Shown piece by piece: positions 5,930 to 10,098 of a stretch of 10,098 nucleotides of DNA (within the stretch, counting starts at the first letter, position 1; the number at the start of each line of letters is the position of its first letter). The stretch is from Limnohabitans sp. GTDB taxonomy: Bacteria; Pseudomonadota; Gammaproteobacteria; Burkholderiales; Burkholderiaceae_C. Made by a program: the position numbers and the translations under genes. The stretch spans positions 1-10,098 of the forward strand of contig JAKFXJ010000159.1 of assembly GCA_021731425.1 (NCBI GenBank). The letters are read 5' to 3'. The notes under the pieces are model-generated. The model had not been told where the DNA came from. It worked only from the letters and a program-made list of their open reading frames with translations, and searched no databases.

Positions 5930-6892
5930 ATGGCATTTTTCACCCGCTACGTCATTCTGGTTTGTTTATTCCTTGTTGGGTGTCAATCCCTTACCTTTGA
6001 CGTGGCATTTTTTCAGCCCCCTATCACCATTTCACAAGCGCCGGCCAGGCCTATCACCCATTACAGCCTTTACAACAACACCACATTGGTCAACTTGGGG
6101 GAGATGAAAGCGCAGGTTCCATCGTTCGATGGCAAGGGATTGCTCTTAGCCAGCTGGACCCCACATTCCAGAGGAACTTCGGGCCGTCCAACCTTTGTGG
6201 TGGTACATGGCGGTCATGGCCTGGTGCCCACCAACTTTGCAAGTGCACTATGGCTGCGGGATACTTTCAATGCCAACGTCCTTGTGCTCGACAGTTACTG
6301 GAGCAGAGGGCAGAACGAAAATTGGGCAACCAGAACACGTTTTGGAGCCAATATGCGGGTCCTAGATGTGATCGCTGCAGGTCGTTGGCTGCGAGACGTA
6401 CAAAACGTGGACACGGAACAATTGTTTGTGATGGGTGATAGTCAAGGTGGCTGGACAGTCCTGCGGGCGTTTACAGATGATCCATTCATCAATGTTCAGA
6501 TGACAGGCCTTTACCGCGCAGGCATTGCAGCATATCCAGGTTGCTTTTCCTATGGAACACCCACAGCCCCTAAATTGTCGCCATACAGGGCTCCTGTTAT
6601 CGTATTCACAGGCGGAAAGGACACGGCAACACCGATCTCAGAATGTCCGAAAGGGGTACTTGAATCAGCCCAGAAGTGGATTCATTACCCGGACCAAACG
6701 CATGCCTGGGACTCCGCAAACAGAGGGGCCGCAGGTGTTCCTGTGGACGGCGAGTGCGGTAGAGCGATGAACGTCTACAACAAGTTTCCAGTATGCCGCA
6801 GCGATGCAACAACAAATGACATGCGTCGAAATATCCATGCATTCATCGAAGACTTGCGCACAAGGCCTGCCCATGGCGTGACGTCGCGATGA
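5930..6892 (+). CDS. Lipoprotein alpha/beta-hydrolase, dienelactone-hydrolase-like
   Basis: 320 residues from ATG 5930, chosen because TAGGAA (5916-5921) lies eight bases upstream and the protein then begins with a lipoprotein signal: MAFFTRYVILVCLFLVGC, lipobox LVGC with Cys18. The frame is open upstream to 5792 but that would bury the signal. The mature protein is a serine hydrolase. HGGHG (93-97) can form the oxyanion hole, GDSQGG carries the nucleophile Ser171, and Asp231 (FTGGKDTATP) and His258 (DQTHAWD) complete the triad in the order and spacing of the dienelactone-hydrolase clan. It is probably attached to the inner or outer membrane and cleaves an ester or similar bond; the substrate is unknown. 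Five later cysteines may form disulfides. Base composition is clearly lower in GC than recA or the M48 gene, suggesting acquisition by transfer. Its neighbours give no functional hint. A hairpin terminator follows. Confidence 0.82.
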   Translation: MAFFTRYVILVCLFLVGCQSLTFDVAFFQPPITISQAPARPITHYSLYNNTTLVNLGEMKAQVPSFDGKGLLLASWTPHSRGTSGRPTFVVVHGGHGLVPTNFASALWLRDTFNANVLVLDSYWSRGQNENWATRTRFGANMRVLDVIAAGRWLRDVQNVDTEQLFVMGDSQGGWTVLRAFTDDPFINVQMTGLYRAGIAAYPGCFSYGTPTAPKLSPYRAPVIVFTGGKDTATPISECPKGVLESAQKWIHYPDQTHAWDSANRGAAGVPVDGECGRAMNVYNKFPVCRSDATTNDMRRNIHAFIEDLRTRPAHGVTSR

Positions 6893-6996
6893 TCAGAATG
6901 GATTTTTGCAAGCAGATGGTGATTTACGGGCTTTCGGACGACCAGCACCGGATGACGTTGGCCCAAATCCCTGTAGGCGAGGTGAATGACGTCTGA
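6889..6996 (+). CDS. Doubtful 35-codon ORF overlapping the hydrolase stop
   Basis: ATG 6889 overlaps the hydrolase stop as ATGA, and the frame runs to TGA 6994-6996, giving 35 residues (starting MIRMDFCKQMVIYG, ending VGEVNDV). An ATGA overlap is a common sign of translational coupling, and the ORF ends before the terminator at 7018, so it would be on the same transcript. Against it: no family is recognised, it is very short, and it could be the remnant of a longer gene. No other gene is seen in 6893-7060. Confidence 0.2.
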   Translation: MIRMDFCKQMVIYGLSDDQHRMTLAQIPVGEVNDV

Positions 6997-7017
6997 CAGA
7001 TGAGCAGGATTTGGACA

Positions 7018-7052
7018 AACGGCTATCAGCCGTTCCCTTAAATTGTTAATTT
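7018..7052. terminator. Hairpin terminator between hydrolase and moaC
   Basis: AACGGCT (7018-7024), loop ATC, AGCCGTT (7028-7034) is a perfect seven-base stem. On the plus strand it is followed by an AT-rich tract with a second small inverted repeat (AAATT-GTT-AATTT, 7040-7052). It sits between the convergent hydrolase and moaC genes and may serve both. Confidence 0.6.
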
Positions 7053-7060
7053 GTTGGTCT

Positions 7061-7552
7061 TCACATTTCCGCGATAAAACTCCCCGACTTGCCACCGTGC
7101 TTTTCCAGCAGCTTCACATCGTTGATGGTCATACCCCGGTCCACGGCTTTGCACATGTCGTAAATGGTGAGTAGGGCCACTTGCACGGCGGTGAGGGCTT
7201 CCATTTCAACGCCTGTTTGGCCGTTCACCTCGGCTGTGGCGGTGCACACCACGCATGACTTGTCGTTATGGACTTCAAAATCGACCGCCACCCGGGTCAA
7301 GCCAATCGGATGACACAAGGGAATGAGGTCGCTGGTTTTTTTGGCGCCTTGAATGCCCGCAATGCGGGCAATGCCCAGCACATCGCCCTTTTTGGCAGTG
7401 CCTGAGTTGATCAATGCCAGGGTGGCGGGCAGCATCTCGATGCGGCCGGTGGCCACCGCCACACGCCGTGTGCTGGCTTTGCCACCCACATCCACCATGT
7501 GGGCTTGCCCTTGGGCATCAAAGTGGGTCAGTGGGCTGGGGTTCTGGCTCAT
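7061..7552 (-). CDS. moaC: Cyclic pyranopterin monophosphate synthase MoaC
   Basis: 163 residues, full length. MoaC acts after MoaA in molybdenum cofactor synthesis, converting 3',8-cyclo-7,8-dihydro-GTP to cyclic pyranopterin monophosphate in the cytoplasm. The signature stretches are all present: HMVDVGGKA (18-26), [20 protein letters not shown] (54-73), [11 protein letters not shown] with His81, [10 protein letters not shown] (113-122), [11 protein letters not shown] with Asp132 and Lys135, and [10 protein letters not shown]. By alignment from memory, Lys55, His81, Asp132 and Lys135 match the E. coli catalytic residues Lys51, His77, Asp128 and Lys131. ATG 7552 is preferred over an in-frame TTG at 7567, because the family starts just before the HMVDV stretch. 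No strong ribosome site is seen. The gene stands alone, divergent from the M48 peptidase gene; other moa genes are not in the window. Confidence 0.97.
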   Translation of the reverse strand: MSQNPSPLTHFDAQGQAHMVDVGGKASTRRVAVATGRIEMLPATLALINSGTAKKGDVLGIARIAGIQGAKKTSDLIPLCHPIGLTRVAVDFEVHNDKSCVVCTATAEVNGQTGVEMEALTAVQVALLTIYDMCKAVDRGMTINDVKLLEKHGGKSGSFIAEM

Positions 7553-7570
7553 GGCTGCGCGATCCAAAGG

Positions 7571-7627
7571 GTTTACAAGAAATCAACAATAAACGGGCAT
7601 CATACGAGGCTTGAACGAGGCACTGTC
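7571..7627. promoter_or_regulatory. Divergent moaC / M48 peptidase promoter region
   Basis: On the minus strand, TATGAT (7604 down to 7599) is a good -10 for moaC. CTGACA upstream of it could be a -35, but the spacing of about 19 bp is long. On the plus strand, GTTTACAAG (7571-7579) offers a TTTACA -35, with no good -10 at the right distance. It resembles the GTTTACAA cores at 5830 and, inverted, near 9227. These are candidate assignments only. Confidence 0.3.
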
Positions 7628-7631
7628 AGCT

Positions 7632-9218
7632 TTGAAACACGAATACCGCCAACGCTTCATTTCTTGTCTGCTGCTGGCCGCGCTGGTCAGTGCGCCGGTG
7701 CATGCACAAACCGTGGGCTTGCCTGGGCTGGGTGATGGTGAGAGCATTTCGCTCGGCGCCGAACGTCAACTGGGCGACCGCATCGCCCGAGAACTTTACC
7801 GCGACCCGGATTACATCGAAGACCCGGTGCTCGACGAGTACATCCAACTGCTGTGGGCCCCTTTGGTGCGGGCGGCTGCAGCCCGGGGCGAGTTGTCAGC
7901 CGAGTTGCAGGAGCGTTTTGCCTGGCGCATCCTGCTGGGGCGCGACCGTTCGGTCAATGCCTTTGCCTTGCCGGGCGGCTACCTGGGTGTGCACTTGGGC
8001 CTGATTTCGGTGGTGGGTTCACACGACGAATTGGCTTCGGTGCTGGCGCACGAATTGAGCCACGTCAGCCAACGCCACATTGCCCGCGGCATGAGTGAGC
8101 AAAGCCGCATGACCCCCTGGCTGGTGGGCGCCATGATTTTGGGCGCCTTGGCCGCGAGCAAAAGCCCGCAAAGCGCCCAGGCGCTGATCGTTGGAGGTCA
8201 GGCAGCGGCTGTGCAGTCCCAGCTGAGCTATTCGCGCGACATGGAGCGTGAAGCGGACCGCGTGGGTTACGGCATTTTGGTTGACGCTGGGTACGACCCC
8301 CGGGGCTTTGTGGGCATGTTTGGCAAGTTGCAACAGGCGGCAGGATTGAACGACAACGGGGCCTTTCCCTATTTGCGCAGTCACCCGCTGACCAGTGAGC
8401 GCATGGCCGACATGCAGGCCCGTCAACAGCTGAACACGCCCGCCGCGGTGCCTGCTGCTGACATGGCCCAAGCCCTGATGTCGGCGCGTGCGCGGGTCTT
8501 GTCGCAAAACACCCCAGATGCGCTCAAGGCTTGGACCCAGGAGGCCGAGCAACCCTCATCGCAAGATGGCCCGGCCCAACGGGCGGGCAAGCTTTATGCG
8601 GGCATCCTCGCTTATCTGCAGCAAAGAAACATGCCCGCAGCCGAGCGCGGCCTCCAGCAATTGCGCGAGTTGGTGAGCAAGTCAGTGCCCATAAATGTGT
8701 CAGCGGACAAGGCCGTGGATGCCAACTCCGGGCTGTCGGTGGCGCGTTGGTTGCGCCTGTTGTCGGCCGAGGTGGCCATGAAGCAAGACCGTTTCGAAGC
8801 CGCGCTGCAACACCTGATGCCCGGCGGGGTTGTATCCGATTTGGCGCGTCCAGAGCTCATGGCCGCTGCGCAAGCCGTGCAGCGCTTGCCCGGCCATGCG
8901 ATGCTTGCCGAGATCACCCGGCAATTGCGCCAGCGGGTGTTTGTGGCGCCCCACGATGCACAGGCTTGGAACCTGTTGGCCGGTTTGTTGGCTGTGCAAG
9001 GGCAGGCCCTGGCGGGTCTGCGGGCCGAGGCCGAGGCCCAGGTGGCCCGACTCGATTGGGAAGGTGCACTCGACCGCTTTCGGGCCGCACAAGACCTGGC
9101 CAAGCGCAGCCGATTGCAAGCGGGCGAGTACATCGAAGCCTCGATCGTGGACACCCGCTTGCGCGAAGTGCAAGCCCATTTGAGAGCCCTGCAGCGGCCA
9201 TCCCCCTCTCAACGCTGA
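7632..9218 (+). CDS. Periplasmic M48 zinc metallopeptidase with C-terminal TPR-like helices, BepA-like
   Basis: 528 residues counted from TTG 7632. This start gives a clean signal peptide (MKHEYRQRF, then ISCLLLAALVSAPVHA, cut before Gln27), with GAGG about 11 bases upstream. A TTG at 7611 is the other option, adding seven residues. The M48 domain (about 35-275) has the zinc site HELSH (140-144), the third ligand region EREAD (Glu207), and HPLTSERMAD with His251. That last histidine matches the regulatory His246 loop of E. coli BepA. From about 320 onward the chain is helical with TPR-like repeats, ending in DWEGALDRFRAAQDLAKRS and a helix. BepA (YfgC) degrades or assists stalled outer-membrane proteins such as LptD at the BAM complex in the periplasm; the same role is likely here but not proven. 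The protein is somewhat longer than E. coli BepA (487 residues, recalled). It is divergently transcribed from moaC. Confidence 0.92.
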   Translation: MKHEYRQRFISCLLLAALVSAPVHAQTVGLPGLGDGESISLGAERQLGDRIARELYRDPDYIEDPVLDEYIQLLWAPLVRAAAARGELSAELQERFAWRILLGRDRSVNAFALPGGYLGVHLGLISVVGSHDELASVLAHELSHVSQRHIARGMSEQSRMTPWLVGAMILGALAASKSPQSAQALIVGGQAAAVQSQLSYSRDMEREADRVGYGILVDAGYDPRGFVGMFGKLQQAAGLNDNGAFPYLRSHPLTSERMADMQARQQLNTPAAVPAADMAQALMSARARVLSQNTPDALKAWTQEAEQPSSQDGPAQRAGKLYAGILAYLQQRNMPAAERGLQQLRELVSKSVPINVSADKAVDANSGLSVARWLRLLSAEVAMKQDRFEAALQHLMPGGVVSDLARPELMAAAQAVQRLPGHAMLAEITRQLRQRVFVAPHDAQAWNLLAGLLAVQGQALAGLRAEAEAQVARLDWEGALDRFRAAQDLAKRSRLQAGEYIEASIVDTRLREVQAHLRALQRPSPSQR

Positions 9219-9220
9219 GT

Positions 9221-9235
9221 CTTGTTGTAAACAAG
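9221..9235. promoter_or_regulatory. Palindrome CTTGTTGTAAACAAG after the M48 gene
   Basis: Six-base arms CTTGTT/AACAAG surround GTA, two bases after the M48 stop. On the minus strand its core reads TGTTTACAACA, identical to the core at 5829-5839. A good -10 (TATGAT, 9261-9266) for the next gene lies 25 bp downstream without a matching -35, so the palindrome may be an activator or repressor site. As an RNA hairpin it would be AT-rich and weak, making a terminator less likely. Confidence 0.4.
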
Positions 9236-9290
9236 CGCCTCGTGAACAGCATTCAGGGGCTATGATCGCCCTCCCTGCACCAGACACACC

Positions 9291-9752
9291 ATGGCCGGAA
9301 TCCACATCACCGACATTGAAGCCGCCATCAACCATTGGCGTGCCAAGAGCCCATCACCCGACGGCGTCTCATTGACGCCGCCGTTGCGTGCGCTGGCCGA
9401 GGTGTATGGGCTGATGGTGTATTACAAACAAGACTTGGCCGACGAATTCAGCCTGCCACTGGCCGCGGCTGAAGCCTGGCAAGACTGGTACGCCACCACG
9501 CCCGACACGCCTTGTATTGCCATTTGCTCCACCAGCCAGGGTGACGAAACCTGCAAAGGCTGCGGCCGCAGCTTCGAAGAGGTGCAGTTGTGGATCGAGA
9601 TGACCCCCGGTGAAAAGCGCAGCATCTGGCACCGCATCACCATGGAGGGCAACTCCTGGCGTTTTAACCGCTATGCCGAACGCGCTGCCGAAGATCGGCA
9701 CTGGGCCAAAGCTGCCGCTGATGCGCAGGTTCCCTTGGACCTCAAACCCTGA
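9291..9752 (+). CDS. DUF3717-DUF1289 domain protein with four conserved cysteines
   Basis: 153 residues from ATG 9291. The N-terminal part (about 4-55: IHITDIEAAINHWRAKSP, PPLRALAEVYGLMVYY) matches my recollection of DUF3717, a small Burkholderiales family. The middle (75-116) is DUF1289: PCIAICSTSQGDETCKGCGRSFEE...W, with Cys75, Cys79, Cys88 and Cys91, followed by MTPGEKRSIWHRI. The four cysteines could bind zinc or an iron-sulfur cluster. DUF1289 has no settled biochemical role that I can name. No signal peptide or membrane segment is visible, so it is probably cytoplasmic. No Shine-Dalgarno is visible before the start. A -10-like TATGAT at 9261-9266 would give a short leader of about 18 bases. 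A GC-rich hairpin follows, and secF is convergent beyond it. Confidence 0.85.
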   Translation: MAGIHITDIEAAINHWRAKSPSPDGVSLTPPLRALAEVYGLMVYYKQDLADEFSLPLAAAEAWQDWYATTPDTPCIAICSTSQGDETCKGCGRSFEEVQLWIEMTPGEKRSIWHRITMEGNSWRFNRYAERAAEDRHWAKAAADAQVPLDLKP

Positions 9753-9760
9753 GCTTCAAC

Positions 9761-9782
9761 CCCCCGCGCAGCTTGCAGGGGG
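9761..9782. terminator. GC-rich hairpin between the DUF1289 gene and secF
   Basis: CCCCCGC (9761-9767), loop GCAGCTT, GC-(A)-GGGGG (9775-9782) pairs over seven base pairs with one bulged A. It lies eight bases after the DUF1289 stop, between convergent genes, and may terminate both. No U-run follows on either strand. Confidence 0.5.
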
Positions 9783-9817
9783 CTCATGAGGCGATCATTG
9801 GGTCATTTGACGACGTC

Positions 9818-10098
9818 TTAGACGACCGCGCCCGAATTTTCGTCGTTCGGGTCGTTGTCTTTCTTGATCGGCTTGATCAAGTCTTCGCGCTGTAAGCCCA
9901 GCCACATGGCAATCGCAGCGGCCACAAACACCGACGAGTAAATACCAAAGCAAATGCCAATCGTCAGTGCCATGGCGAAGTAGTGCAGGGTCTCACCACC
10001 GAACAGCAACATGGACAGCACCATTATCTGGGTCGAGCCGTGTGTGATGATGGTGCGGCTGATGGTGGAGGTGATGGCGTTGTCGATGATCTCGACGG
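9818..10098 (-). CDS. secF: Protein translocase subunit SecF, C-terminal part, partial
   Basis: On the minus strand the frame enters from the right edge and stops at TAA 9820-9818, giving about 93 residues. They read EIIDNAITSTISRTIITHGSTQ, then MVLSMLLFGGETLHYFAMALTIG, ICFGIYSSVFVAAAIAMWLG, and a polar tail LQREDLIKPIKKDNDPNDEN. This is the conserved end of SecF: the NxxxxxxxSRTIxT loop, the FGGExLHxFAxAL helix, and the GxYSSxxVAAA helix. SecF with SecD forms the inner-membrane RND-type complex that uses proton flow to help pull proteins through SecYEG. The ATG at 10024 inside this stretch is internal and is not the start. secD would be expected just upstream, outside the window to the right. 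Confidence 0.97.
   Translation of the reverse strand, partial: VEIIDNAITSTISRTIITHGSTQIMVLSMLLFGGETLHYFAMALTIGICFGIYSSVFVAAAIAMWLGLQREDLIKPIKKDNDPNDENSGAVV

Noticed and set aside
6775..7095. 106-codon minus-strand ORF between moaC and the hydrolase
   Set aside because: It overlaps both moaC and the hydrolase end and crosses the terminator hairpin; no family recognised.
8531..9265. 244-codon plus-strand ORF overlapping the M48 gene in another frame
   Set aside because: Arg/Ala/Gly-rich shadow with no domain; the M48 frame is continuous and has TPR-like helices here.

Overview
The window looks like ordinary core chromosome of a GC-rich betaproteobacterium, most likely Burkholderiales and probably Comamonadaceae (Limnohabitans/Rhodoferax-like). 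The evidence is recA-recX with a LexA-type box, a TctD/TctE-like two-component pair, a DUF3717-DUF1289 protein and the wording of the BirA and SecF ends. The genus is an inference from protein style; no search was run.

Layout. 1-1158 (+): the C-terminus of a biotin protein ligase (BirA), a small membrane-anchored Ala/Ser/Pro-rich protein, and a glutathione S-transferase-like protein. A degenerate 15-bp tandem repeat and a bulged hairpin follow the last of these. 1277-4084 (-): a MarR-type regulator, then an OmpR-class response regulator and its TctE-like sensor kinase. The kinase frame is interrupted by one in-frame amber codon (2420-2422). 4085-4225: divergent control region between the MarR gene and recA, with an SOS box and repeated GTTTACAG elements. 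4226-5754 (+): recA-recX operon. 5755-7060: a lower-GC patch carrying a lipoprotein alpha/beta-hydrolase, a doubtful 35-codon ORF that overlaps its stop, and a terminator. 7061-7552 (-): moaC (molybdenum cofactor synthesis). 7632-9218 (+): a periplasmic M48 metallopeptidase with a BepA-like layout. 9291-9752 (+): the DUF3717-DUF1289 protein. 9818-10098 (-): the C-terminus of SecF, running off the right edge.

How the genes work together. recA and recX form a DNA-repair unit, RecX modulating RecA, under LexA control. The response regulator and kinase would form a sensory pair, perhaps for carboxylic acids as in TctDE, but the kinase is probably broken here or needs stop-codon readthrough. BepA-like protease and SecF both serve envelope biogenesis but are transcribed separately. 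The remaining genes are unrelated housekeeping or accessory functions.

I found no convincing new multi-gene system, CRISPR array, tRNA/rRNA, insertion sequence or phage module. The points most worth a second look are the amber-interrupted kinase, the atypical lipoprotein-hydrolase patch, and a palindromic TGTTTACAACA motif found in two separate intergenic regions.
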